Counted from the first letter of the stretch, positions 16,638-24,449 are shown. The stretch is DNA of 29,153 nucleotides from an uncultured Eubacteriales bacterium (GCA_900548855.1 URMF01000042.1:1-29153), one strand, 5' to 3'. The notes: generated from the letters alone by a model not told the origin. Program-made: numbers and translations.

Positions 16638-17364
16638 ATGAAAATTAAAAAGATAAAATTTATCATTATCTGTTTTTTTACAATATTTATGCTAGTAAAT
16701 AATATGACTATTTCAAAAGCAGCCAGCAATCGAAAGACAACCGTTGTTATTAAAACAAATCTTACAAAATCAAACTATTTAAAAAAAGTAAAAAAAGCTT
16801 TTAAAAATCCAAGTATAGAAGAAATATATGTATATGATTCTTCCTTATTAAAAAATAACAATTGGTATACTATCTCATATAATTCCAATACATTAAACCA
16901 AACAGGGATAAAATTAACATTACCTCCTACCATAACACCAATAAACGTGAAAACTGTGTCTGATTATATCTGATTATATTGGAACGAATGCCATCGCAAA
17001 AGCGGAAGGTTCTCCCGGAGATTATTTAGAAATCTCTAAAACCAAAAACGTATCCAGAACTGTGTCCACAACCAGAACAGACCAGAAAACAACGGGTACC
17101 CCTATATCAAAATTGACAATATCAAACGCAGTAGGTTATAGTGTTACTTCTTCCGACCAAATATCAATTAAAGGTTCTTGCACAGTGCCTAAAAAACACA
17201 ATGGAAAAAAAGTTAAATCGATGTCTTTTAATGCCCATGCCATATACCAGGTAAAAAGCTTTGACCTTCAATGGAGTAATGGAATCAGCCGCAAAATAAT
17301 AGGATATGGCACCGCAAAACGACCATACGGCATTAAATTTAAACGCATATATAAATACAAATGA
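16638..17364 (+). pseudogene. Secreted protein interrupted by a 10-bp tandem duplication
   Basis: The frame from ATG 16638 (AGAGGAGG upstream) begins with a Lys-rich signal peptide (MKIKKIKFIIICFFTIFMLV, likely cleaved after SKA near residue 30). It then reads a Lys/Asn/Thr-rich domain up to a TGA at 16971-16973. At that point TCTGATTATA occurs twice in tandem (16959-16968, 16969-16978). With one copy, the frame runs on through GTNAIAKAEGSPGDYLEIS into the open frame containing TISNAVGYSVTSSDQISIKG and ends at 17364. The repaired product has 238 residues. No catalytic motif or known family is evident; the C-terminal part looks beta-rich. Codon use is far more AT-rich than in the flanking genes, suggesting transfer. 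A small membrane protein gene follows closely, with an alternative ATGA overlap. Confidence 0.72.
16959..16978 (+). repeat. 10-bp tandem duplication causing a frameshift
   Basis: TCTGATTATA is present twice, head to tail. The second copy brings a TGA into frame; loss of one copy restores a 238-codon reading frame. Confidence 0.9.
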
Positions 17365-17378
17365 AAGGAATAGGAATA

Positions 17379-17585
17379 ATGTGTGAAATAATCAAAAAAA
17401 ATAAGAAAGAAATAGTCAGTATATGTGTCGTTTTTTTGGGAACTACTGTTCCTTATATTTTTTCTAAGCTTTATCTGCCTGACGACATCCCGGCTAACCT
17501 GGACAATATTCAGTATTTTCTAAATTGCCTAAGCTGGATAATATTTTTAACCTTTACAGGCTGGGTAATCGCCAGAAAAAAATAA
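17379..17585 (+). CDS. Small membrane protein, unknown
   Basis: The product has 68 residues. It has a basic N-terminus (MCEIIKKNKKE) and two hydrophobic helices (IVSICVVFLGTTVPYIF and FLNCLSWIIFLTFTGWVIA) joined by a short LYLPDDIPANLDN loop, then ends ARKK. I chose the ATG at 17379, with AAGGA about 10 bases upstream. The alternative ATG at 17361 overlaps the previous stop as ATGA and adds six residues. It shares the AT-rich composition of the secreted-protein gene and is probably co-transcribed with it. No family recognised. Confidence 0.6.
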   Translation: MCEIIKKNKKEIVSICVVFLGTTVPYIFSKLYLPDDIPANLDNIQYFLNCLSWIIFLTFTGWVIARKK

Positions 17586-17662
17586 AATATTATTTTCACC
17601 ATCTGCCAAAAACCAGATTTCCATATAAATTTCTGCCTTTCCACACTGAAAAAAATACTATA

Positions 17663-17727
17663 CTTGAGACAATATGTAATGACCTCTACGAGTCTGCAAT
17701 GTGGAGGTCATTACATATTGTCTCAAG
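17663..17727. repeat. 24-bp perfect inverted repeat (hairpin)
   Basis: Arms 17663-17686 and 17704-17727 are exact reverse complements, with 17 bases between them. In RNA three more pairs (one G-U) extend the stem to 27 bp with an 11-base loop. There is no T run on the plus side. On the minus side a T run begins about nine bases after the stem, so terminator function is possible but poor. It could be a small mobile element remnant, a palindromic repeat or an RNA hairpin. Confidence 0.85.
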
Positions 17728-17741
17728 AAGGGATTTCCTGC

Positions 17742-17770
17742 TTGCACAAATAGTAGAATCAGTGTAAAAT
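17742..17770 (+). promoter_or_regulatory. Promoter of the DUF551-like gene
   Basis: TTGCAC (17742-17747), a 17-base spacer and TAAAAT (17765-17770), 39 bases before the start codon. It begins 14 bases after the inverted repeat. Confidence 0.65.
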
Positions 17771-17809
17771 ATTATATATTGTTTGGCACGGCATGAAGGA
17801 GAGAAGATT

Positions 17810-18022
17810 ATGAGTCAATGGATTTTGTGTAGCGACAGAGAACCGACAGTTGAGGAGATTCGTAGAAATAATATTTTTATCTGCAGTGATGGAAGAAGTA
17901 CATTTGTACGGAGCTATAGTTACCGCTGGCATGGTTTTATCATTGAGCGGAACGGAAGAGAGAGCAAGGACAGAGGGGTAGTGGCATGGATGCCTTTACC
18001 GGAGCCATATAAGGCAGACTGA
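17810..18022 (+). CDS. DUF551-like small protein
   Basis: The product has 70 residues. It opens with MSQWILCSDREPT and closes with VVAWMPLPEPYKAD, matching the ends of DUF551 proteins (WISVxDRLPE ... WMPLPEPP). The function of this family is unknown; members are common in Firmicutes and their phages. The start at 17810 has AAGGAGAG upstream; the in-frame ATG codons further up have none. The gap to glyA (18023-18095) holds an imperfect GC-rich hairpin (18036-18064) without a T run. Confidence 0.7.
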   Translation: MSQWILCSDREPTVEEIRRNNIFICSDGRSTFVRSYSYRWHGFIIERNGRESKDRGVVAWMPLPEPYKAD

Positions 18023-18095
18023 TAGTAAAAACAAGCAGCTAAGCCGGGATAGCCGGGCTGGCTGTATAGTTAAATATAATTTATGGAGGTGCAGG

Positions 18096-19331
18096 ATGTA
18101 CAGTTTTGATGAGATAAGTAATTTTGACCCGGAAGTGGCAAAGGCAATGACCGATGAGATTAACAGGCAGGATGCTAATATTGAGTTAATCGCCTCAGAG
18201 AACATTGTAAGCAAAGCCGTTATGGCGGCAATGGGAAGTCCCCTGACAAATAAGTATGCGGAGGGATATCCGGGAAAGAGATATTATGGCGGATGCGAAT
18301 ATGTAGATGTTGTAGAGGATTTGGCCAGGGATAGAGCCAAGGAGCTATTTGGATGTGAATATGCCAATGTCCAGCCACATTCCGGCGCACAGGCAAATAT
18401 GGCAGTCTTTTTTGCTATTATGGAGCCGGGAGATACTTTTATGGGAATGAATCTTGCACATGGTGGTCATTTAACTCACGGTTCACCGGTTAACATGTCT
18501 GGCAAATATTTTAATGTGGTGCCTTATGGGGTGAATGATGAAGGTTTTATCGATTATGATGAAGTATTGCGCATTGCAAAGGAGTGCCAGCCAAAGCTGA
18601 TTGTAGCAGGTGCGTCTGCATATGCAAGAGCAATCGATTTTAAGCGTTTTCGTGAGATTGCAGATGAGGTGGGGGCTGTCCTTATGGTGGATATGGCACA
18701 TATTGCAGGTCTGGTGGCAGCAGGCTTACATATGAGTCCGATTCCATATGCACATGTTACAACAACTACAACCCACAAAACCCTGAGAGGCCCGAGAGGC
18801 GGTATGATTTTATCCAGTAATGAGGTAAATGACAAATATAACTTTAATAAGGCGGTATTCCCGGGCATTCAGGGAGGTCCTTTGATGCATGTGATTGCGG
18901 GTAAAGCAGTGTGCCTGAAGGAAGCATTATCTGATGAGTATAAGGCATATCAGGCGCAGGTGGTGAAAAATGCAGCTACTCTTGCAGCAGCGTTGATGGA
19001 GAGAGGCTTTAATATCGTTTCCGGTGGTACAGATAATCATTTAATGTTAGTTGATTTACAGAATTTGGATTTAACAGGGAAGGAAGTAGAGAAGCTTCTT
19101 GACAACGTGCATATTACAGCCAATAAGAATACAGTACCAAATGACCCAAAATCACCATTTGTTACAAGCGGTATCCGTTTAGGAACACCAGCGATTACAA
19201 CGCGTGGTGCAAAGGAAGAAGATATGATTGTTATTGCAGATGCCATTAAGGCAGCTGTTATGGATAAGGATGAGACCAAGGCAATGAAGCTTGTTAAGTC
19301 CATTACATCAAAATATCCACTTTATGCGTAG
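18096..19331 (+). CDS. glyA: Serine hydroxymethyltransferase
   Basis: The 411-residue cytosolic PLP enzyme interconverts serine and glycine with tetrahydrofolate and supplies one-carbon units. Motifs seen are ELIASENIVSKAV, NKYAEGYPGKRYYGG, NVQPHSGAQANMAVFFA, MVDMAHIAGLVAAG and the PLP-lysine motif TTTTHKTLRGPRGG with Lys228. FPGIQGGPLMHVIAGKAV follows, and the GIRLGTPAITTRG motif lies near the C-terminus. Length and motif order are those of a standard bacterial GlyA. GGAGGTGCAGG precedes the ATG. No glycine riboswitch is seen in the leader. A hairpin terminator follows. Confidence 0.97.
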   Translation: MYSFDEISNFDPEVAKAMTDEINRQDANIELIASENIVSKAVMAAMGSPLTNKYAEGYPGKRYYGGCEYVDVVEDLARDRAKELFGCEYANVQPHSGAQANMAVFFAIMEPGDTFMGMNLAHGGHLTHGSPVNMSGKYFNVVPYGVNDEGFIDYDEVLRIAKECQPKLIVAGASAYARAIDFKRFREIADEVGAVLMVDMAHIAGLVAAGLHMSPIPYAHVTTTTTHKTLRGPRGGMILSSNEVNDKYNFNKAVFPGIQGGPLMHVIAGKAVCLKEALSDEYKAYQAQVVKNAATLAAALMERGFNIVSGGTDNHLMLVDLQNLDLTGKEVEKLLDNVHITANKNTVPNDPKSPFVTSGIRLGTPAITTRGAKEEDMIVIADAIKAAVMDKDETKAMKLVKSITSKYPLYA

Positions 19332-19353
19332 ATAAACTGTTTTTTCTTCGGAG

Positions 19354-19383
19354 AAGTTTCTATATCATATGGGAAACTTTTTT
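19354..19383 (+). terminator. Terminator after glyA
   Basis: AAGTTTC (19354-19360) pairs with GAAACTT (19373-19379), and a T run follows to 19383. Confidence 0.7.
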
Positions 19384-19499
19384 GTAATCAATTCAATGTG
19401 TTCTTTATCACAGAGACGGATGGCGGCAGCCAGAGTCATTTTCATCCGGTTTGAAAATGCCCCTGGCTGCTTCCGAATGTTATCTGCATTCTGGTAAAT
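19365..19499 (-). other. Dyad (19426-19470) within a protein-like minus-strand frame
   Basis: Two readings compete. On either strand, 19426-19433 pairs with 19463-19470 and 19437-19444 pairs with 19452-19459, giving 16 paired positions, a 3x3 internal loop and a 7-base loop; this looks like an extragenic palindromic repeat. On the minus strand, 44 codons are open between stops and read like protein (ADNIRKQPGAFSNRMKMTLA then AAIRLCDKEHIELITKKF). There is no upstream start with a ribosome binding site, so it could be the tail of a lost gene. I do not recognise the family. Confidence 0.4.
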
Positions 19500-19617
19500 T
19501 TATTTTTATCTATATTGCAGTTTCCCTTCTTAATATAATTGATTTTGTTATATTGTTTTTCATTGAGAAAAGAAGCAATTGTTTTATGAGATATGAAAGT
19601 ACATGGAGAATTAAATA

Positions 19618-19646
19618 TTGTAAGTTTTGCATAAAAATGGTATACT
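19618..19646 (+). promoter_or_regulatory. Promoter of the first chemoreceptor gene
   Basis: TTGTAA (19618-19623), a 17-base spacer and TATACT (19641-19646), 41 bases before the start codon. The second chemoreceptor has a very similar promoter. No sigma-D motility promoter is seen. Confidence 0.65.
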
Positions 19647-19687
19647 ATATTTTAATAATCTATACAAATATAGGAGGAGATATATAT

Positions 19688-21378
19688 ATGAAAGAGAAAG
19701 TGGGTGTGATTCATTCCATCCGGACAAAGCTGTGTCTGTTAGTGGCATTGGCAATATTCGTTACAGGTGTTTTGATGATACTTACCTATTCACCAAACGT
19801 AAAAAAAGAGGTTGCCTCCGTAACACAGAATTATCTTCAGGATTTATCTATTTCTTATGGAATGGTAGTAGAAAATGAGATTGAGAATATCGGGATTGAA
19901 AAGGCGTTGTCCAAGGAGGAACTGGGGAAGCGCTTAAGTGATGTTGGACTGAAAGGAGTTGAGTCAAGCTATGTATATGTTGTTTCACCAGACGGAATGA
20001 TGCTCTATCATCCAACGGCCGAAAAGATAGGACAGCCTGTGGAGAATGAAGTTATCAAAGGTGTGACGAGCGACCTTCAGGCAGGTAAGAAGGTAGAGAA
20101 TGAGATTGTGAGCTATGAATTTAAGGGTGCAATAAAATATGCGGCTTATTATGTGAATGATGCTGCCGATTTTATTCTCGTTGTCACCTCAGATGAGGAT
20201 GAGATATTTGAACCGGTGGATAACATTAATTTCCGTGGAGGAGTCGGTCTTGTAATAACCTTTGTTATCTGTTTCATGATAGCAGCAGCGTTTATCACAA
20301 TCTTTGTATTAAATCCGATTTTTAAGATTGAGACATTAACAGAGCGGGTAGCTGAAATGGACTTTTCACAGAGTGAAGAGCAGGCGAGGTTAAATTCCCG
20401 TAAGGATGAGATTGGTTTAATGGCACGGGCGTTAACCTCACTCCGGGAGCATCTGGTAGATGTTGTAGCTGCAATCCGGGAGAACAGCAATGCGCTGATT
20501 GCTTCGGCAGAGGCTTTGAACTCCGGTGCTACAGATACCAATACCACCATGGAACAGGTAGAGAATGCAGTGAACGACATTGCCAATGGAGCGACTAATC
20601 AGGCGGAGGAGACACAACAGGCAACAGAGAATGTTATCTTAATTGGCGATATGGTTAAGGATACCGGTAAGACGGTAGAGGAATTGATGGTTTCCGCCAA
20701 TGCAATGAAACATGCCAATGAAAATGCAAAGCAAATTCTTTCTGCACTGCGTGATATTAACCGCCAGTCTGGAGAATATATCGATGTGATTGCAAAGCAG
20801 ACCGAGGTGACGAATGAGTCGGCTTTAAAGATTGGGGAGGCAACCAAGCTGATTACCGATATTGCAAATGAGACGAATTTACTTTCTTTGAACGCGTCAA
20901 TTGAAGCTGCAAGGGCAGGGGAACAGGGAAGAGGATTTGCCGTTGTGGCTTCCGAGATTCAGAAGCTGGCAGAGCAGTCCACAGAATCAGCTGGAAGAAT
21001 AGAAGAGATTATTAATATGCTGCTGATTGATTCTGAAAAGGCTGTCCGGACAATGGGTCAGGTAAAGGAAATTATCGGACAACAGACCGAGCATATCGTT
21101 CGTACCGATAAGGCGTTTGTGGAGATTCAGGAGGGCGTGTCAGCTTCTATAAATGGAATGCAGGTTATTTCTGATAAGACACAGGAATTAGATAAGGCAA
21201 GAATAAATGTAGTCGATGTGGTTAACAATTTAACGGCGAAAATGCAGCGGCTACAGAGGAAACCTCCGCTTCTGTGGTTGAGGTTGCCAGCATTGTGACT
21301 GACATTGCGGAAAAAGCTCAGGGGCTGAATTCCATAGCTGAGGAGCTGGAAGAGAAAATAAATATTTTTCAGTTATAG
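19688..21378 (+). pseudogene. Methyl-accepting chemotaxis protein, 3' frameshift
   Basis: TM1 lies near residues 15-35. An extracytoplasmic Cache-type sensor follows (SSYVYVVSPDGMMLYHPTAE and a second part up to ADFILVVTSDE). TM2 lies near 184-208, then a HAMP region and the signalling hairpin with tip ETNLLSLNASIEAARAGEQG near 395. The start ATG at 19688 has AGGAGG upstream; a longer upstream frame from 19451 is rejected. The open frame ends at 21296-21298 with an unrelated tail after NNLTA. The -1 frame continues ENAAATEETSASVVEVASIV and ends LEEKINIFQL at TAG 21376-21378. Family members and the neighbour at 22069 read LAAIAEENAA here. A loss of about 10 bases, removing most of IAEE, would explain it; repair gives 566 residues. 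The signalling tip is intact, but the last C-terminal helix is lost. Confidence 0.82.
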
Positions 21379-21392
21379 TCGAGAAGAACGGA

Positions 21393-21432
21393 AAGGCTGT
21401 TGTATAAAGTATTTTTGTACAATGGCTTTTTT
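21393..21432 (+). terminator. Terminator after the first chemoreceptor
   Basis: An imperfect stem (AAGGC...TTGTA at 21393-21404 with TACAA...GCTT at 21418-21428) is followed by a T run to 21432. It is weaker than the other terminators of the window. Confidence 0.5.
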
Positions 21433-21449
21433 GCTGCCAAGCATATGAG

Positions 21450-21473
21450 AAAATGGTCCAGTGGACCATTTTT
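21450..21473. terminator. Compact 10-bp hairpin before the MecA-like gene
   Basis: AAAATGGTCC (21450-21459) and GGACCATTTT (21463-21472) form a perfect stem with a 3-base AGT loop and five T at 21469-21473. It may be a second terminator or, being 38 bases before the next start codon, an operator or leader hairpin. Confidence 0.6.
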
Positions 21474-21510
21474 GAGTGCCTTGGGAAATAATTATAAAAG
21501 GAGCAGAATC

Positions 21511-21906
21511 ATGCATATTGTAGAGGAAGACAAGTATAAGGTAGCATGTCATGTGGACCGTAGGGATTTAAAAGCCAATGGAATTACAGCAGATGATTTG
21601 ATTAACAGAACACCGCTTGGACAAATGTTTATGAAGAATGCAGCCAGGCTCTCCAAGGATAGCACGGACTATGACTGGCCGGGCTGTGCCCTGTCTATGC
21701 AGATGGATTTTTATTCAGATGGCATTGTGCTGGTATTTTCGGAGCGGATTGATGACTATATATATAATTTAAGACAGTCTGCTACGGTATTGCCAAAGGA
21801 GCAGGCTGACCGGCTGGATAAGATGATTGTGATGTTTTCTATGGCGGAAGAAGCGGAAGCCCGGGAAATGATACGCAGCTTTGAACAAAATATCAAGGAG
21901 ATATGA
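21511..21906 (+). CDS. MecA N-domain-like protein
   Basis: The product has 131 residues. The pattern resembles the substrate-binding N-terminal domain of MecA adaptors of ClpC: YKVACHVDRRDLKANGITAD, DLINRTPLGQMFMKNAARLS, then the predicted strands CALSMQMDFYSDGIVLVFSE. The remaining part is a charged helix (PKEQADRLDKMIVMFSMAEE). The usual C-terminal ClpC-binding domain is absent, since full MecA is about 200-240 residues. It could therefore be an adaptor-like or anti-adaptor protein, or an unrelated small regulator. The ATG at 21511 has AAGGAG upstream; the in-frame start at 21400 lies in terminator sequence. It sits alone between two chemoreceptor genes. The assignment is by pattern only. 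Confidence 0.55.
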   Translation: MHIVEEDKYKVACHVDRRDLKANGITADDLINRTPLGQMFMKNAARLSKDSTDYDWPGCALSMQMDFYSDGIVLVFSERIDDYIYNLRQSATVLPKEQADRLDKMIVMFSMAEEAEAREMIRSFEQNIKEI

Positions 21907-21974
21907 TAAAGGAATCGGAATAAAGACATATTTTGTTGAAAATTGGCATAAATACATAAAAAAATAATAAAATA

Positions 21975-22003
21975 TTGTATTATATATACAAAAGTGTTAT
22001 ACT
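21975..22003 (+). promoter_or_regulatory. Promoter of the second chemoreceptor gene
   Basis: TTGTAT (21975-21980), a 17-base spacer and TATACT (21998-22003), 65 bases before the start codon. It closely matches the promoter at 19618-19646. Confidence 0.65.
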
Positions 22004-22068
22004 TTTTTACTATAAGGACAAATTGCAGCATGTTATGTGTTAATTTAGTTGTCCGAAAAGGAGGAAGT

Positions 22069-23778
22069 ATGAAAAAGGGCATTAAGATTACAGGAAAGAT
22101 TATTCTAATGGTGTTATTCCCACTTTTCTTTATTAGTATAATCGCTATTATTATGGGTGGAAGTAATCAGGAAAAGGCAGCTTATCAGCTGATTGAGGAG
22201 AAGCTGGAAGCAGTTGCCTATAATGTGGACAGTCTCTATAGCGTTTATGCAGAGGGAGATTATTCATATGAAGATGGCAGACTGGAGAAGGGTGGAAAGC
22301 TTCTTTCGGATGATTGTTATTTAATTGACCAGATTAAGGAACAATCCGGAGTGGAGGTTACTTTGTTCTGGGGGAATGAGAGAGCCATTACCACGGTAAC
22401 AGACGAAAAGGGAAACCGTGCAGTTGGAACAACAATTGATGCGGATTTTGCAACGGATATTTTAAGTGGCAAAAGCGACAGTCATTTTACGCAGAATATA
22501 GAGATTGCAGGAGCAGACTATTGTGGATTTTACATACCGTTGACGCAGGAGGACGGAGAGATTGTAGGACTTATCTTTACAGGTCGAGCAAAGGCGGATG
22601 TGGAAAAGGATATAAGAAGCGGTCAGGTGAAAATGGCGGTAGGAATGCTTCTTGTTTTCATCATTGCTCTTATTGTCGTTGTAATTTTGGTGCAGAAGAT
22701 TATCAAGGCATTAAAACATACCATTGACCGGTTGGATGATGTGGCAGCCGGTAAGCTGGATTTTGAGATGCATGACAAAATGCTTGCGCGTGTAGATGAA
22801 ATTGGGGAGATGTCCAATTCCATTCAGGGACTTATTAACGAGTTTAAGACAATTCTCACGAACCTTTCGGACAGCTCCTCCGAGCTGGACCATTTTTCCA
22901 ATGAATTTGAAGCGTCCTTTGATACAATTACGGAGAATATTTCTAATATTAATATAGCAGTGGATGAGGTGGCAAACGGAGCCACGTCTCAGGCTAATGA
23001 GACCATGGAGGCGAATAATGAAATTGCCAATATGGGGAACTCCATTGAAGGGGCAGTGAGTGATATTGAGATATTAAACCAGAATTCTGCCAAGATGAAA
23101 GATTATTCAAAGTCAGCAGAGGATACCCTGAATGAGCTGGTGGCTATTTCCATGCAGACAAGTCATGCAATTGAAGAGGTCAAAGAGCAGACCAATCTGA
23201 CAAATGAATCTGCACAGGCAATTCAGGCGGCAACGGATATGATTACCAGTATTGCGGCGCAGACCAATATGTTATCCCTGAATGCCAGCATTGAAGCGGC
23301 AAGGGCTGGTGAGAATGGAAAGGGCTTTGCTGTGGTGGCAGACGAAATCCGCAATCTTTCTGAACAGTCCCGGAATTCTGCAGAAGAGATTCTGGCAATC
23401 GTTTCTGAATTGATTCGCAATTCCAATACCAGTGTGGAGACCATGAACCATGTTTCAGGCAGTGTCCAGGAGCAGAATGCCAAACTGGGCAACACGAAGG
23501 ATATGTTTGTTTCTCTGAATACGGAGATTTCTTCCGTTTCCTCCGGAGTTGAGCGGATTCGTCACAGCATGGAGGAGTTGGAGCGGATGAAGGATACGGT
23601 TATGGCGAGTGTGGAACAGCTGGCGGCTATTGCAGAAGAGAATGCAGCATCCACAGAGGAGACCTCGGCAGCCATGACAGAGCTCCGAAACATTGTAAAA
23701 CAATGCCATGATGAGACACAGGAGCTGGTTCGGATTTCCGCTGATTTAAATGCACATACAAAGCATTTTACACTATAA
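22069..23778 (+). CDS. Methyl-accepting chemotaxis protein
   Basis: The product has 569 residues and an intact frame. TM1 lies near 11-31. The extracytoplasmic sensor (about 32-185) is of the single-Cache type, with SGVEVTLFWGNERAITTV and ADYCGFYIPLTQEDGEIVGL. TM2 lies near 188-211, then HAMP. The signalling hairpin has its tip at AAQTNMLSLNASIEAARAGE near 396, followed by GKGFAVVADEIRNLSEQS. The C-terminal methylation helix has LAAIAEENAASTEETSAAM. No C-terminal CheR-binding pentapeptide is seen. It should signal to CheA/CheW, none of which is in the window. The ATG at 22069 has AAGGAGG upstream; the frame start at 21994 overlaps the promoter and is rejected. The HAD gene follows after 13 bases. 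Confidence 0.93.
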   Translation: MKKGIKITGKIILMVLFPLFFISIIAIIMGGSNQEKAAYQLIEEKLEAVAYNVDSLYSVYAEGDYSYEDGRLEKGGKLLSDDCYLIDQIKEQSGVEVTLFWGNERAITTVTDEKGNRAVGTTIDADFATDILSGKSDSHFTQNIEIAGADYCGFYIPLTQEDGEIVGLIFTGRAKADVEKDIRSGQVKMAVGMLLVFIIALIVVVILVQKIIKALKHTIDRLDDVAAGKLDFEMHDKMLARVDEIGEMSNSIQGLINEFKTILTNLSDSSSELDHFSNEFEASFDTITENISNINIAVDEVANGATSQANETMEANNEIANMGNSIEGAVSDIEILNQNSAKMKDYSKSAEDTLNELVAISMQTSHAIEEVKEQTNLTNESAQAIQAATDMITSIAAQTNMLSLNASIEAARAGENGKGFAVVADEIRNLSEQSRNSAEEILAIVSELIRNSNTSVETMNHVSGSVQEQNAKLGNTKDMFVSLNTEISSVSSGVERIRHSMEELERMKDTVMASVEQLAAIAEENAASTEETSAAMTELRNIVKQCHDETQELVRISADLNAHTKHFTL

Positions 23779-23791
23779 TGAGGATGCAGAT

Positions 23792-24391
23792 ATGGATGCC
23801 AATATATATAATATTGTATTTGATGTGGGAATGGTTCTGATTGATTTTTGCTGGGAAAAGCATTGCCGTAGACTGGGTTTTGACGAAGCCGTTATTCAGG
23901 CATTCGATGTTAACATGATTCATTCCCAGTATTGGAGCATGTTAGATGAAGGTCTGTTGGAGGAAGAGGAGGCAATTTCCCAATTTTTGAAATGTATGCC
24001 CTCCTATCAGAAGGAGATTATGAAGTTTTGGGAGCAGCCGGAATACTTTGTGGAGGAATATGACTATGCGGCACCGATGATTTCCAGGCTGAAGAATTTG
24101 GGTTATCATGTATATTTGTTATCAAATTATCCATACAATTTATATAAAATACATTGGCCGTCTTTTGAATTTTATTCCCTGGTAGACGGTTATGTGGTGT
24201 CTGCTGCAGAGAAACTGAAAAAGCCGAATCCGGCTATCTATAAGCTGCTCTGTAATCGATATCAGTTAAAGCCGAAGGAGTGTCTGTTTATTGATGACAG
24301 GCAGGATAATGTGGAAGCGGCGATACAGGTTGGTATGAAAGCTGTTCTTTTTGAAGGGTACGAGTCCTTAAAGGCGTATTTAGAAATATAA
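23792..24391 (+). CDS. HAD-family phosphatase (YihX-like)
   Basis: The product has 199 residues, of HAD subfamily IA. Motif I is NIVFDVGMVLIDF with nucleophile Asp11. The second Asp of DxD is replaced by Gly, as in the YihX branch, which reads DLGNV. The helical cap is LDEGLLEEEEAISQFL, motif II is YLLSNYPYNL and motif III/IV is LKKPNPAIYKLL then ECLFIDDRQDNVEAA. YihX removes phosphate from sugar phosphates such as glucose-1-phosphate; the substrate here is unknown. I chose the ATG at 23792 (MDANIYN) with GAGGATG upstream; an earlier in-frame ATG lies within the chemoreceptor gene. It is probably co-transcribed with that gene and ends at a terminator. Confidence 0.85.
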   Translation: MDANIYNIVFDVGMVLIDFCWEKHCRRLGFDEAVIQAFDVNMIHSQYWSMLDEGLLEEEEAISQFLKCMPSYQKEIMKFWEQPEYFVEEYDYAAPMISRLKNLGYHVYLLSNYPYNLYKIHWPSFEFYSLVDGYVVSAAEKLKKPNPAIYKLLCNRYQLKPKECLFIDDRQDNVEAAIQVGMKAVLFEGYESLKAYLEI

Positions 24392-24405
24392 CACAGGAAA
24401 ATGGA

Positions 24406-24449
24406 AATGTCTGGGAAGCAGAAGATTCTCAGGCATTTTTTATTTTTTT
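24406..24449 (+). terminator. Terminator after the HAD gene
   Basis: AATGTCTGGG (24406-24415) pairs with CTCAGGCATT (24428-24437), with two G-U pairs. T-rich sequence follows to 24449. Confidence 0.8.

Noticed and set aside
18023..18095. Glycine riboswitch or terminator before glyA
   Set aside because: Only a short imperfect hairpin (18036-18064) is present, without a T run and without the paired glycine-aptamer architecture.
19451..19687. N-terminal extension of the first chemoreceptor from 19451
   Set aside because: The extension would start inside the dyad, cover the promoter and lack a ribosome binding site, whereas the ATG at 19688 has AGGAGG at good spacing.
19384..19690. c-di-GMP (GEMM) or other known riboswitch before the chemoreceptor
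   Set aside because: The conserved GEMM core and tetraloop-receptor parts are not present, and the promoter at 19618 leaves a leader of only about 35 bases.
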